Source: an uncultured Campylobacterales bacterium (lineage in GTDB: Bacteria; Campylobacterota; Campylobacteria; Campylobacterales; Arcobacteraceae). Taken from it: a DNA stretch of 64,000 bases. Under the pieces are notes generated by a model. The model saw only the letters and a list, made by a program, of their open reading frames with translations, was not told the origin of the DNA and ran no database searches. Shown one piece after another: positions 1-9,996 of the stretch. The position numbers were made by a program, and so were the translations under genes. The stretch covers positions 1-64,000 of the forward strand of contig CANNFB010000003.1 of the NCBI GenBank assembly GCA_947503785.1. Reading direction: 5' to 3'. Numbering within the stretch: the stretch's first letter is position 1; each line of letters begins with the position of its first letter.

Positions 1-1
1 A

Positions 2-82
2 TTTGGTTTGGTTTATAGTTTAAGAGGTTTAGTCGGGCTTTTATGTTTTGTGTTATTTGCGGACGGAGGGCTTTTAGATTAA
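2..82 (+). CDS. possible C-terminal tail of a membrane protein (partial)
   Basis: A reading frame is open from the window edge and ends at TAA at 80-82, giving 26 hydrophobic residues that end in the sequence FADGGLLD. It may be the end of a protein that starts outside the window. No family can be assigned from so short a tail. The AAAGG at 81-85 that follows could serve the next small frame. Confidence 0.25.
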   Translation, partial: FGLVYSLRGLVGLLCFVLFADGGLLD

Positions 83-94
83 AGGTATTTTCTA

Positions 95-289
95 TTGTTT
101 CTTGAATATTATTTATTAAATTATCTTTATCTAATTGGTCTAGTTTTTTTATTATTTGTTCTGACAATACTTGCCTTTGTTATGAAATATATTGTAAAAA
201 TAACGTTTCTATTAAAAATAAGTAGTGAATTTTACAATATATTAAAGTTTAATATATGGGATAATAGTTGCCTATTATTCCACATATAA
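95..289 (+). CDS. possible small membrane protein
   Basis: This frame encodes 64 residues from a TTG start, with AAAGG at 81-85 nine bases upstream. Residues about 5-35 form one or two very hydrophobic segments. It lies 12 bases after the preceding stop and converges on the hcp gene. Nothing in it is recognised and the base composition is extremely AT-rich, so it could be a chance frame. Confidence 0.25.
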   Translation: MFLEYYLLNYLYLIGLVFLLFVLTILAFVMKYIVKITFLLKISSEFYNILKFNIWDNSCLLFHI

Positions 290-305
290 AAGTTATAGGT
301 TAAAC

Positions 306-830
306 TTAAGCGTTTAGTCCTACACCCATTCTCCAGTCGTCTTCACCCGATGTACTAGCAGCTTCATGTCTCCAAGTAATTTTTCTATAAGCAAAAGAAA
401 CTTTTTCTAATGGTGCAACTTGTGTTTTTGCTACATTTTCTTCATTTTCCATAAAGGAATCAATATCAACAATAACAGCATCTTCTAATAAAATTGTAAA
501 GTAATGCTCAGGTTTACCAGCATAGCTAGTTCTGTACCATTTTAATTCAACTTCAGTTAATGTTTCACCTTTAGTTAATGCATTGTAAAGTAATGGTGAA
601 CATTTATCAAAAATCTTAGAAATTATTAATGGTTCATGAACTCTTTGACCTGATGGTTGACCTGATTGAGGATCTCTTGGGATACTAATGTTATGAGAAA
701 AACCTTTAATTAAAGCTTCGTTTTCATGACCTTTTTGGTAAGAGTTACCAACAGATTCTGGTGTAAATGTACCTTCAGTAATTAAACCTTGAGTACTTCC
801 TTTGATTGAGATAAATATAGGGTTATTCAT
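306..830 (-). CDS. hcp: Hcp, type VI secretion tube protein
   Basis: This is a 174-residue Hcp-family protein. Hexameric rings of Hcp stack to form the inner tube that is propelled out of the cell when the TssBC sheath contracts. The N-terminus (NNPIFISIKGSTQG) and the central HEPLIISKIFDKCSPLLYNA stretch are typical of the family. It is the last T6SS gene on this strand. A 94-bp AT-rich gap separates it from the kinase gene, so it probably has its own promoter, which would suit the high demand for the protein. An AAGGAATAAA ribosome site precedes the ATG. Confidence 0.93.
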   Translation of the reverse strand: MNNPIFISIKGSTQGLITEGTFTPESVGNSYQKGHENEALIKGFSHNISIPRDPQSGQPSGQRVHEPLIISKIFDKCSPLLYNALTKGETLTEVELKWYRTSYAGKPEHYFTILLEDAVIVDIDSFMENEENVAKTQVAPLEKVSFAYRKITWRHEAASTSGEDDWRMGVGLNA

Positions 831-924
831 TTTATTCCTTTTTTTTAATGTAAAGTATTTTATCTAAATATAATTAAAATTATAATTAAAAAATAATTAA
901 AATTAATAATTTCTTATTAAATTA

Positions 925-1794
925 TTACAATAGTTTTAATAATGTATTTTTGTAAATTCGGTTCTTTGGATTTATACTAAGTGAAGACTTAAACCATGTT
1001 CTTAATAAGATAGGAATTTTTGAAAAATCATACGTTTTAATGTCTTTTTTCTTTAGTTCTAAAGAATTTTCTTCAAAGAATGATTTGGATGAATAAATTT
1101 CATACATTAAACATGCAAATGAAAATATATCTGACTGAATAGTGGGTTTTTCACCATCTAATACTTCAGGTGCACAATATTTTGGATTAAAAGCTTTTAC
1201 TTTTTTATATTCAAGAGTAAAGTCTTTATTTTTATTAGTATCTTGTGAGATTCCAAAATCAAAAAGTGTAATCATCCCCTTTTTACTAATCATTATATTT
1301 GATGGTGTAATATCAGCATGAATAATATTATTTAAATGTATATATTCTAAAGAAGATAATAACTCTTTAAATAATTTATTCTTAAATTTAATTGACATGT
1401 TTGAAATATTTAAATTTGCTAATAAATCACCCTCTAATTTTTCAAGTACAATATAAGGTATATTTGATTTATTATCAATTCCAAAATCTAATACTTTTAG
1501 AATATTTTTATGATTTAATCTTTTTAAAAAAGAATATTCAGCATATACAAAAGCTGCAATGTCATCTTTCTTTAATAGCTCTTCTGTAGGTACTTTAGTT
1601 GCAATATTTGATTCTTCATTAAAATAATCACAATATATATCAGAAGAACTGTATACAATACTAAGCCCCCCTCTTCCTATCTCATCTTCAAGATAATATC
1701 TATTGTTAAGTAAAGAAATATCACTTTTAGCTTTTTTTAGTTTCTTTTTAAAACTCTTTTTTGCTAATTTCTTTACTAAATCTTTTTCTTGCAT
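925..1794 (-). CDS. ppkA: T6SS Ser/Thr protein kinase (PpkA/Stk1-like)
   Basis: The 289 residues are almost entirely a Hanks-type kinase domain. The glycine loop starts near residue 40 (GRGGLSIVY), the ATP-binding lysine is K67, the catalytic loop reads HAD at 159-161 in place of HRD, DFG is at 179-181 and APE at 208-210. In other T6SS the kinase phosphorylates the FHA protein to trigger assembly. This copy shows no transmembrane segment and no periplasmic sensor domain, unlike longer PpkA proteins, so it looks cytosolic. Its ATG shares a base with the phosphatase stop (TAATG), which indicates translational coupling. The function within the T6SS is inferred from the context. Confidence 0.88.
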   Translation of the reverse strand: MQEKDLVKKLAKKSFKKKLKKAKSDISLLNNRYYLEDEIGRGGLSIVYSSSDIYCDYFNEESNIATKVPTEELLKKDDIAAFVYAEYSFLKRLNHKNILKVLDFGIDNKSNIPYIVLEKLEGDLLANLNISNMSIKFKNKLFKELLSSLEYIHLNNIIHADITPSNIMISKKGMITLFDFGISQDTNKNKDFTLEYKKVKAFNPKYCAPEVLDGEKPTIQSDIFSFACLMYEIYSSKSFFEENSLELKKKDIKTYDFSKIPILLRTWFKSSLSINPKNRIYKNTLLKLL

Positions 1795-2465
1795 TATACA
1801 CCTACTAAAATAGCAGTTATATTATCATCTGCTTTTGTTGATAACACATTAAACCTAAGTCTATCCATCCCTTCTTCAAGGCTATTATCTTCCATCGAGT
1901 TTTTAATAACTTTACTTGATACGTTATCATATAGACCATCACTACATAATAAAAATAAGTCATTTTCTTTTATTAAGAATCTTGTAGTTTCTACAAATAG
2001 TTTACCTGGTGCTGATATAGCAGACGTTAAAACTTTTCTATGTCCATAGAAATCATTTATTTCAATTGCATGATCATTTGTTACTGTACTTAAAATATTG
2101 TTTCGAAGGTTATAACATCTACTATCTCCTGAATGTATACAAACACCTTTACTTCCTTCAATATAAAGTAACATTAGAGTTGTTCCAATTGTAATATTTG
2201 CACCTAATTTTTCAACTTTATTTTGTAAAATATTATGAATTTTTTCTAATTGTTGGTTCATGATATTTATTTTAGTTTCAAAATCTCCTGTTATTTGCAT
2301 TTCTTCAAAGATATCAGTAATTAAATGACTTGCAAAATTACCTTCAGAATGACCACCCATTCCATCACAAACTATCCATAATCCTCTCTCATCACTTGAA
2401 TAAAAAGAGTCTTCATTTACTTTTCTTATATGCCCTGGGTGTGTGAATGAAAAACTTTTTGCCAT
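1794..2465 (-). CDS. pppA: T6SS PP2C-family phosphatase (PppA/Stp1-like)
   Basis: This is a 223-residue PPM/PP2C phosphatase. The metal-binding motifs are visible: NEDS at 17-20, DGMGGH at 34-39, a CSDGLYD motif further on and DDN near the C-terminus. In the threonine phosphorylation pathway of T6SS it removes phosphate from the FHA protein and opposes the kinase encoded directly downstream. The start codon overlaps the tssM stop (TAATG) and the stop overlaps the kinase start, so the pair is probably made in a coupled manner. Confidence 0.9.
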   Translation of the reverse strand: MAKSFSFTHPGHIRKVNEDSFYSSDERGLWIVCDGMGGHSEGNFASHLITDIFEEMQITGDFETKINIMNQQLEKIHNILQNKVEKLGANITIGTTLMLLYIEGSKGVCIHSGDSRCYNLRNNILSTVTNDHAIEINDFYGHRKVLTSAISAPGKLFVETTRFLIKENDLFLLCSDGLYDNVSSKVIKNSMEDNSLEEGMDRLRFNVLSTKADDNITAILVGV

Positions 2466-5400
2466 TATAAATTCTCACTTAAATAGAAATTTGATAAAGA
2501 GTTATTTCTCTTTAATATTTTTGTTATAGAACCTTTTAAATAAAATGAACCTGAATAATCATTTTGATCATATTTTATAATTACAGAGTCATTAGTCTTT
2601 GTTTTAACAGAGAACTTATTAAATAGTTTAAATAATCCCCATTCATTATCTATATAGTTTTCAACTACAGGATTACCAGATAAACTATTTAGATTAAACT
2701 TGACTACATTATTTAGACTTTGTGCTGGCCAAACTATTTTTTTGTTTTGAATAGGTCCATGCTCATAAATAATACTATCATCATCATATGTTAATTCCAT
2801 AGTTGCAATATTACTATTTAAAACATGAGGTTTTATAGAAAGCACAAATCCTAAATTACCATTGTTTTTAAAGAATAACTTCCTTAATCTATTTGCATTT
2901 AATACAGCTTGCATATAACTCTTTTGAATATTCATTAAGTTTCCATCAAGGTTTTGCAAATTGTAAGAACTTCCATTTGATTGAATTCTTACAAAACTTG
3001 CAGTATAGTTTTTATGAAATGAATCTAATATTCCATCTTTTTTGAAGAAATCACTAAAGTCCTCAAGTTTTACAAAGTTATTAGATTCTTTTTTAGAAAC
3101 GGGATACTTACCCCTAATTCTGTCATTATAAAAAGATAAAACATCTTCTTTATATTTAGTATTAATATATGCTTTAGTGTTTTTTAATAAAGCTCTCCAG
3201 TTATCTTTTAAAACTTGTCTATACCATTTTTTAACATGAATGGGTAATGAGTTTAATTGAACAACCATAGGTTGTGTTCTTCCATGAACTCTATCCGTTA
3301 CAATTTTAAATGAGTCGTATCTTGGAGTAACTGCACCATTTATTGATGTCATTGTTTGATACGCTTTATTTAGCTTACTTACTGCATTTTTAAGAATACT
3401 TGTAGGTTGTCCTTTATCATCTAATAAAGTGTTATATTCTTTAAAGAAATCTCTTAAGTTTTTAATACTTGTATTATCAATTCCTTTATCGACGCTACTT
3501 AAACCTTTTTTAGCAACAGCACGTGCTATTTGACCAGTTGCAACTGTAGAAATTATTGCATTTGTTACATTTGCATTATCTTTAGAATTTCTTTTTAATT
3601 CCTCTGCTGGCGTATAAATCTCCGTATTATCTTTTAAAGCTTGTAATATAGATATAATTGGTGAATCAGCTGAACTTAAAATAGATAATTGATTATTTAA
3701 TGAGGCAATTGAACTTTGAGATGGAACTCTAAGTTTTGCTAATGCATTAATCCAATATCTTTTGTAATCTGCAAAATAGAAACTAAGTATTTTTTTATAG
3801 TTGTTATTTATTTCAACGGGACTTAAGTCAGTACTTTTCCCTATTACCCAGTTGTTTAGTAAAATACCTTTTGTTAAACCTCTTCCTTGTTTAACCATAA
3901 TAGAATAACCCTCTTTTGTAAAGAAACCTGGAATTAAATAATCATTGCCTTTAAATGAAGTAATATTACTTCCTAGAACATGAGAGAACCTAAAGTCTTT
4001 TAATCCCATTTGATTAATTTTATTTTTAAGACCTTTGTATGTTAGTGCATCAGTTCCTAATTTTGTTAATCTTGACCTTGCTGTTTTTAAAGTTTTTTGA
4101 TCAATTTCATAAGGTTCAAATCCATGTTCTAATAAGCGAGCCCAGTGGAAGTTTAATCCTTTTTGAATATTTGGATTACTTTTATATAATTTACCCCAAT
4201 TGTCTGCCATATAGTCTTTTAAATAGACCTTATCTCTTCTTTTTAGGTTTTCAAGCATAATATATGCTTTTGTATTATTCCAAGTCTTATCAAAGTCTTT
4301 TAGATTATATTTCATTTGACTTTGTATGTATTTAGCAACTCTTGGAAGTAAAAGTTTTTTTAAATCATTATAATAAACTTCATTTATTTTTTTATTTCTA
4401 TCTTCGATTTTATAGTAAATAAGTTTCCAAAAATCATCACTTGTATTATTATATTCATATTCTTTAATATTTTCTAAGTCATTTAGTACTGTTAATACTT
4501 GGTGAAAACTATCTGTTGAGATTATATTTGTTTTCTTAGAATCATAAATTTGATAACTTTTTTCCAAATTAGTTAATGTATTGTTTTGACTTATAAAATC
4601 TGTAACAATAAAAATACTAACAAATGCAACAATCAATAAAGATGCAGTATAAGCAACTATATTATTTCTTTTTGTTCTTTTTTTGTAATTTGAATCCATT
4701 TTGATAATTTCAGATTCAGGGAAAATAATATCATTTAAAAGCTTTTTAATAAAAATACCTTTAGTATCCCTAGCTAATCCAAGTCTATCTTCTGGAACTA
4801 ATGCATTTTGGTTATCTTCACAAGGAACACTTGTAAAATAAATACCTCTTAGCATTAAAGGTTTTCTATATCTTGTTTGTGCAAAACATATATCAACAAA
4901 AAGATTAGTTCTTTCAAATAGTTCAGAAAAGTTTTCACAGAACATAAAAATTTTACTTCTATATGAATCTTCCCATTCATAATGCATTCTATCTAGAACT
5001 GAACTGTTTAATCTTTTTAATAAATTTTCTAGCTCAGGTCTTACAACATTTGTATCAATATTTTCATTTTTACTATCAAAAGTAACACCTAGTATTTCAT
5101 TCTTTTCATCTTCTGTAAGTCCAGAAAAATACTCATTGAAACCTTCTATCTTATCACTTTTTGTAATGATTAAATAGATTGGAATACTTGACATAAAAGC
5201 TTTTGATAATTCATCAAATCTATCTCTTAAATCTTTTCCATATTGCTCTAGTTCTTTTTCAGTTTTATCAAGTAAAGTATCAACACTAATAGTAAGAATA
5301 ATACCATTTATCGGTCTTCGCCATCTTTTTTTAGTAAATAGATTTAAAAACTCTTTCCAAATAACTGGGTCTTCAGGATTTAATTCACACTCAATATAAT

Positions 5401-5944
5401 TTCCTGGCATATCAATAAAGACAGAGTGTTCAGCAAAGTACCATTGAAATGATTTTGTATTTTCTTCCTCAACTACAGTTCTATTATCATAGTTTACATT
5501 TAAAGGAAAATCTAATCCAGAAGATTCTAATAATGTTGTTTTCCCTTCTTCATTGTTTCCTACAACTAAGTACCATGGTAGCTCATATTTAGCACTTCTT
5601 TTATTTTTATATAAGGATGATTTTTTGATTACTTTTATAGCTTCATTGAATTTGTTTTTTAAATCTTTTACTTTTAAAGAGATAACTTTTTTATAATCTT
5701 GTTCTAATTCAAATCTCTCTTTTTTATCTTTTATAATATCTTGTGTTTCTTCTTTTTTGAATAACATTGTTAGTAAAATTATAATTATAGTTCCAAAGAA
5801 AATACTAAATGCAATTAATAGTCTATATGTTAAATCTTCGTAAGATTTAAAAAAGTATGGTGTAACAAAAATTACAAATAAAGATAAAATAAATGCAATT
5901 GTAATAAGCCAGAAGCTTAGTGTTTTGAAAATTGATTTTTTCAT
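2465..5944 (-). CDS. tssM: TssM (IcmF), inner-membrane T6SS scaffold
   Basis: This 1159-residue protein is the inner-membrane component that joins TssL and TssJ in the T6SS trans-envelope complex. Membrane helices lie near residues 10-31, 41-62 and 428-450. A Walker A motif (GNNEEGKTT, 129-137) is followed by DMPG at 178-181 and TKSD at 261-264, so the cytoplasmic NTPase domain looks intact, which is not true of all TssM proteins. The long part after residue 450 is the periplasmic region that contacts TssJ. The ATG overlaps the tssL stop (ATGA). Confidence 0.95.
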   Translation of the reverse strand: MKKSIFKTLSFWLITIAFILSLFVIFVTPYFFKSYEDLTYRLLIAFSIFFGTIIIILLTMLFKKEETQDIIKDKKERFELEQDYKKVISLKVKDLKNKFNEAIKVIKKSSLYKNKRSAKYELPWYLVVGNNEEGKTTLLESSGLDFPLNVNYDNRTVVEEENTKSFQWYFAEHSVFIDMPGNYIECELNPEDPVIWKEFLNLFTKKRWRRPINGIILTISVDTLLDKTEKELEQYGKDLRDRFDELSKAFMSSIPIYLIITKSDKIEGFNEYFSGLTEDEKNEILGVTFDSKNENIDTNVVRPELENLLKRLNSSVLDRMHYEWEDSYRSKIFMFCENFSELFERTNLFVDICFAQTRYRKPLMLRGIYFTSVPCEDNQNALVPEDRLGLARDTKGIFIKKLLNDIIFPESEIIKMDSNYKKRTKRNNIVAYTASLLIVAFVSIFIVTDFISQNNTLTNLEKSYQIYDSKKTNIISTDSFHQVLTVLNDLENIKEYEYNNTSDDFWKLIYYKIEDRNKKINEVYYNDLKKLLLPRVAKYIQSQMKYNLKDFDKTWNNTKAYIMLENLKRRDKVYLKDYMADNWGKLYKSNPNIQKGLNFHWARLLEHGFEPYEIDQKTLKTARSRLTKLGTDALTYKGLKNKINQMGLKDFRFSHVLGSNITSFKGNDYLIPGFFTKEGYSIMVKQGRGLTKGILLNNWVIGKSTDLSPVEINNNYKKILSFYFADYKRYWINALAKLRVPSQSSIASLNNQLSILSSADSPIISILQALKDNTEIYTPAEELKRNSKDNANVTNAIISTVATGQIARAVAKKGLSSVDKGIDNTSIKNLRDFFKEYNTLLDDKGQPTSILKNAVSKLNKAYQTMTSINGAVTPRYDSFKIVTDRVHGRTQPMVVQLNSLPIHVKKWYRQVLKDNWRALLKNTKAYINTKYKEDVLSFYNDRIRGKYPVSKKESNNFVKLEDFSDFFKKDGILDSFHKNYTASFVRIQSNGSSYNLQNLDGNLMNIQKSYMQAVLNANRLRKLFFKNNGNLGFVLSIKPHVLNSNIATMELTYDDDSIIYEHGPIQNKKIVWPAQSLNNVVKFNLNSLSGNPVVENYIDNEWGLFKLFNKFSVKTKTNDSVIIKYDQNDYSGSFYLKGSITKILKRNNSLSNFYLSENL

Positions 5945-6801
5945 TGTTTAGCTCCTTTTAAGTCACTTATTTTAAACTCTTTATAATCTTTATTTAACTG
6001 ATTTAAAAAGTCATCATCTTGTTTATGTAAACTGAAAGTAAGGCTTGAATATATAATAATAAGTAAAATCATAATACTTGAGAATAAAACCCAATATGAT
6101 ACTTTATTAAAAAGTCTATACTTGTCTTTTGCTGGTTCTTGATTGGTATAAAAAGTTAAGGGATCTCTTCCTTGTACAATTTTTATTTGTTTATATAAAC
6201 TATCCTTTATATTGCTAAGCTCAATTTGCCCTCTATCTATAACTCTATATTTACCTTCAAAACCTAAGGCTAAACATGTATACATAAGTTCTAATATATG
6301 AATATATTTAGCAGGCGTTTTTAAGAACTTATCTAATAAGTGAAAAAAGTTCTCTCCACCATAAGTTTCATTATGAAAAATACTAAGTAAGCTATTATTA
6401 GACCAGTTATTATTTCTTCCAAAAGATGTTGTAGTTACTAACTCATCAATGAAAGTACATAATATATATCTGGTAACTAAAATTTCACTCTCGTCAATAC
6501 CGTATTTTGAAGCAGATTCATTATATAAGTTAATCTTACCAACAAACTCTTCTCTTATTTCATTTACATCTTTTGTTGTATTATCATCTTGTAATTGAAG
6601 TACTAATTTAAATAAAGGCGAAGCAGCACTAATAAATGGATTAAAGCTAATCTCATAATTATTTTCTTTTCTTGCCCTATTTCTTTTAAAAACACTTTTT
6701 TGTTTTTTAAAGTTACTATATGGTGTTGCTTGTCTATTATCAAAATTTGTCAAAGAGTTATTACTTTGATCATTTGAAATTAAAATAGTCTTATTGCTCA
6801 T
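5941..6801 (-). CDS. tssL: TssL (DotU/IcmH), T6SS membrane complex
   Basis: This 286-residue protein has a cytoplasmic DotU-type domain (about residues 45-215) and a single C-terminal membrane helix near 232-254, followed by a short tail of about 32 residues. No OmpA-like peptidoglycan-binding domain is attached, so any anchoring to the wall must come from another protein. It sits between tssK and tssM and overlaps tssM by four bases. Residues with LSIFHNETYGGENFF are characteristic of the family. Confidence 0.93.
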   Translation of the reverse strand: MSNKTILISNDQSNNSLTNFDNRQATPYSNFKKQKSVFKRNRARKENNYEISFNPFISAASPLFKLVLQLQDDNTTKDVNEIREEFVGKINLYNESASKYGIDESEILVTRYILCTFIDELVTTTSFGRNNNWSNNSLLSIFHNETYGGENFFHLLDKFLKTPAKYIHILELMYTCLALGFEGKYRVIDRGQIELSNIKDSLYKQIKIVQGRDPLTFYTNQEPAKDKYRLFNKVSYWVLFSSIMILLIIIYSSLTFSLHKQDDDFLNQLNKDYKEFKISDLKGAKQ

Positions 6802-6815
6802 GTTATTTCTTTATC

Positions 6816-8147
6816 TTATTTATTTTTTATTGCCCATAATGAATAATTCACATTAGGAAGTTCTGAGGATAAATGGAATGCAAAACCAGCTGATTTCTGT
6901 AGCTCTTTTTCATTCTCTGGCGTTAATTCTAATTTAAAGTAAAGATGATTTACCCTATATGGAATCTCTTTTGGTGGTGTTGATAATGGTTTGATTTTAA
7001 ACCCAACAAGATGGAAGTTAACAAGATTTTTAATAGTCTCAATAGTTCCCATTTTTAAACTTGTTGTTAATACTTCTTTGATTTTTTGAGCTGATATATC
7101 TGCTGTAACTGCGAATACAAATGATGAGTTCTTTAATAATTCTTTATCTTTTACAGGAGAAATATAAATACCATATTTTCTTTGTTCAATTGCAAGAGAA
7201 ATACTATTTTGTTCTAGAACCATTGCTAACATTGATTTTAATTCATCTAAAATGTTATTAAAACTTGTAGATTGGTCTGAATGAATGTAGTTAAACTGTT
7301 TAAGTAGTCTTTTCTCTTTTTTCATAAATACCGCTAATTCTCCAGCTAAAGTACTTAATTCTAAGAAAAGCTCATCTGGATGTATTTTATCTTGTGTTAA
7401 TAAAAAGTGAAATTTACTTTCAGTTTTATTTAAAAGTTGTAGCATTAAATAATCGCCTAATTCAGTAGCTTGTAACACTGAATCACTAATTTTTTCAGCT
7501 AGTTTTTCTGCTCTATATGTAAGCATACTAGTTAATTCATTTACTTTTGATAATAATTGTTTTGATGAATTAAGATGTAAGTATGAAGCTAAAAATACTT
7601 CATCTAAAGATACTATTCCACTTGTTGAAACAGCTCCTACTTTTGCTATTTTTATATTTACATAGCCATCATTTAATTCATCTTCTAATAACAATTTAAA
7701 ATTATGTTGTGCAGTTAAAATATCACTGTTACTAGATTCTCCTGCATTCGTATTTGGCACATTTGATACTGTTTGTGCCTTATATCTTGTTAAAAGATTT
7801 TTTTGCTCTTCGAAATGTATATCATCACTATCTTGGATAAATAAAGGTAGTGCTAAATAAACATATTTATTAGTATCTGTTGCTTTGATATTTAATGTAA
7901 GATTATTCTCTTCTCTAGTTGTTATTTCAAATAATGTACCATCAGGCATGATTCCAGAAGCACTTTCAAGTATTATTTTACCAGTACTTAATAAGTGTTC
8001 ATCAATTTTTAAATTAAAGAAACCCCAATTATTAGCTCTTGTTTGGTAAGTTCTTGTTCTTAATTCATAATTGTAATATCTATCATTTTGCTGAAAATGT
8101 TGTGGTCTTATAAAAAGACCTTCTCTCCAAACTACTTTATTTTGCAT
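6816..8147 (-). CDS. tssK: TssK, T6SS baseplate-membrane adaptor
   Basis: The 443-residue product begins with VVWREGLFIRPQHFQQNDRY, a hallmark of TssK (VasE/ImpJ). The trimeric protein links the TssEFG baseplate to the TssJLM membrane complex. The length is normal for the family. Its ATG shares a base with the tssJ stop codon, and tssL follows after 14 bases. Confidence 0.95.
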   Translation of the reverse strand: MQNKVVWREGLFIRPQHFQQNDRYYNYELRTRTYQTRANNWGFFNLKIDEHLLSTGKIILESASGIMPDGTLFEITTREENNLTLNIKATDTNKYVYLALPLFIQDSDDIHFEEQKNLLTRYKAQTVSNVPNTNAGESSNSDILTAQHNFKLLLEDELNDGYVNIKIAKVGAVSTSGIVSLDEVFLASYLHLNSSKQLLSKVNELTSMLTYRAEKLAEKISDSVLQATELGDYLMLQLLNKTESKFHFLLTQDKIHPDELFLELSTLAGELAVFMKKEKRLLKQFNYIHSDQSTSFNNILDELKSMLAMVLEQNSISLAIEQRKYGIYISPVKDKELLKNSSFVFAVTADISAQKIKEVLTTSLKMGTIETIKNLVNFHLVGFKIKPLSTPPKEIPYRVNHLYFKLELTPENEKELQKSAGFAFHLSSELPNVNYSLWAIKNK

Positions 8148-8602
8148 TATTCTGCTCTTTCAATACTAAATTTTTTAATTTTTAATTCAATATAATTATA
8201 TTTTTCTTGCTCTAAATTAATAACATATTTCCATGATGATTTATTTTCAATATTTCTAAATTTACCAATTACACCTAAGAACTTTGTATTCTTTTCAAAT
8301 ACTATTTTATAAACTTGTTCTTGTTGAGGAACAATTATATGCTTAGATTGTGATACTAAATCATCACCTAATTTTTTACCAGATTTATTTAATAATTTCC
8401 AAAAGTCATATTTTAGAAATTTTTCTGCTGATTCAAGTTCATAAAAAGTTAACATTAATGGTGAAGATACATCATCTAAATCAGGGTTTAAATCTTTTGA
8501 TGATTGAACTACCAACTCAATGTGTGTTGGTTTACTTGAACATCCACTTATGATAAATATTATAAAAATAAGTGTAAGTATTGGTTTTAATAATTGTTTC
8601 AT
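8147..8602 (-). CDS. tssJ: TssJ, T6SS outer-membrane lipoprotein
   Basis: This 151-residue protein has a lipoprotein signal peptide ending in FIISGC, with the lipidated cysteine near residue 21. The rest fits the small beta-sandwich of TssJ (VasD/SciN), including the typical PLMLTFYELESAEKF stretch. It tethers TssM to the outer membrane. It lies between the FHA gene and tssK, overlapping the latter. Confidence 0.92.
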   Translation of the reverse strand: MKQLLKPILTLIFIIFIISGCSSKPTHIELVVQSSKDLNPDLDDVSSPLMLTFYELESAEKFLKYDFWKLLNKSGKKLGDDLVSQSKHIIVPQQEQVYKIVFEKNTKFLGVIGKFRNIENKSSWKYVINLEQEKYNYIELKIKKFSIERAE

Positions 8603-8613
8603 TTTATGTCCTT

Positions 8614-9993
8614 TTATATTGATGTTAATTTTATACTATATGAAATATTGTTGTACTCATTTGAAAAATCTTTTTCAATTAAGTTTATTCCAAAATCAGG
8701 GTCTTCATTTAGCTTTTTAAACATATTTATATATGCATCCCACATTTGATATTTTTTAGGCATTAATGCACTTAATGCACCATTTTTTTCAAAATGATGT
8801 TCTAGGCTTTTTGGAGAAAACTTTAATACTGCTATATTGATAAGGTTTTTACTTGATCGATGTAATGCAATATTATGAATATCTAGTTCAGTAAAAGATT
8901 TTTTAACTGCTTCTGATATTTTTATATTATTATCATTTTTATTATCTAATAAGTTTAAAGCATATTGACCCATTTTAATAGGATTAGCATCATCATATGC
9001 AGGGCTTATATCAGAAATAAGAAGATCTTTTTTTATCTTGTCTTTTGTATTTAAAGAGTTCTTCAAACCTTCAAGTGAATTAATAACTATATTTGAAATT
9101 TCAGTAAGTAGAGCATCTCTTTGTTCTTGATTTAATGAAGTCATTTCAATACCTAGTTTTTTTTCTAATATTGAAAGTCCATGATTTGTTTCTTCTTCAC
9201 TTATGATAGGTTTTTGTTTTATTACAATATCTTCTACGATTGGGGCTTGTTTACTTGGCGTAATTGGTGTACTTACAACAACTTCCTTTATAACTTCATC
9301 TTCATCAATCTCATAAACGATATCTTCTTCTTGTGCAAGTTCTTTAAATTGAGGAATGTTTATATGCTCTTGTAAAGGCTGGGAACTTATACTTTCTTGT
9401 GCAAAGTCTTGAGTTAAAATTGTTGGTTCAGAGTCTTTTTCAAAAGAGTATAAATCATTTTCATTTACATCATTATCATTAAACATACTCATTACATTTG
9501 AACTAAAATTTTCTTCTTCGGGAATAACAAAAGAGCTTGTCATAATATTATTATCTTCAAGTAAAAAGTCATCATCTGGAATTAATTGATTGCTTGATTT
9601 ATTATAATTATTAGATGTTTGTGGATTTGATACAAGTGTTTGTTCATTGATAATATCATCTTGTGTATAATCATTGTCCATGAATCTTGCTTGTATTTCA
9701 TATTCACCAAGAACAAAAATATCTGTAGAATTTATTTTGATTGAAACACCTTTAGGTAATTTCTTATATGGATATTTTAAATAAGTGCCATTTGTACTTT
9801 GATCTTTTATAAAATAAATACCATCTGTATAATCAATAATAGCATGGATACCAGATATATAGCTCTGTCGATCTTCAAGTTGCCAAGAAGCATCATTAGA
9901 TCTTCCAATAGTTCCATTTGTCATATTAAAATGGAAATTTCGTTTATGTGGAATATCCTTTCCATTCTTTATTATGTCAAATATAAGTTTCAT
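8614..9993 (-). CDS. tagH: T6SS FHA-domain protein (TagH/Fha-like)
   Basis: The 459 residues have a forkhead-associated domain at about 25-95 with the GRSNDASW, SGIHA and STNGTYL signatures that bind phosphothreonine. A long acidic, low-complexity linker (about 110-270) and a conserved C-terminal TagH/VasC domain follow. In T6SS with a kinase-phosphatase pair, this protein is the usual substrate and activator. Both partner enzymes are encoded in the same operon, so that role is likely here. It follows a 43-residue lipoprotein gene by 3 bases and precedes tssJ by 11. Confidence 0.9.
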   Translation of the reverse strand: MKLIFDIIKNGKDIPHKRNFHFNMTNGTIGRSNDASWQLEDRQSYISGIHAIIDYTDGIYFIKDQSTNGTYLKYPYKKLPKGVSIKINSTDIFVLGEYEIQARFMDNDYTQDDIINEQTLVSNPQTSNNYNKSSNQLIPDDDFLLEDNNIMTSSFVIPEEENFSSNVMSMFNDNDVNENDLYSFEKDSEPTILTQDFAQESISSQPLQEHINIPQFKELAQEEDIVYEIDEDEVIKEVVVSTPITPSKQAPIVEDIVIKQKPIISEEETNHGLSILEKKLGIEMTSLNQEQRDALLTEISNIVINSLEGLKNSLNTKDKIKKDLLISDISPAYDDANPIKMGQYALNLLDNKNDNNIKISEAVKKSFTELDIHNIALHRSSKNLINIAVLKFSPKSLEHHFEKNGALSALMPKKYQMWDAYINMFKKLNEDPDFGINLIEKDFSNEYNNISYSIKLTSI

Positions 9994-9996
9994 AAA

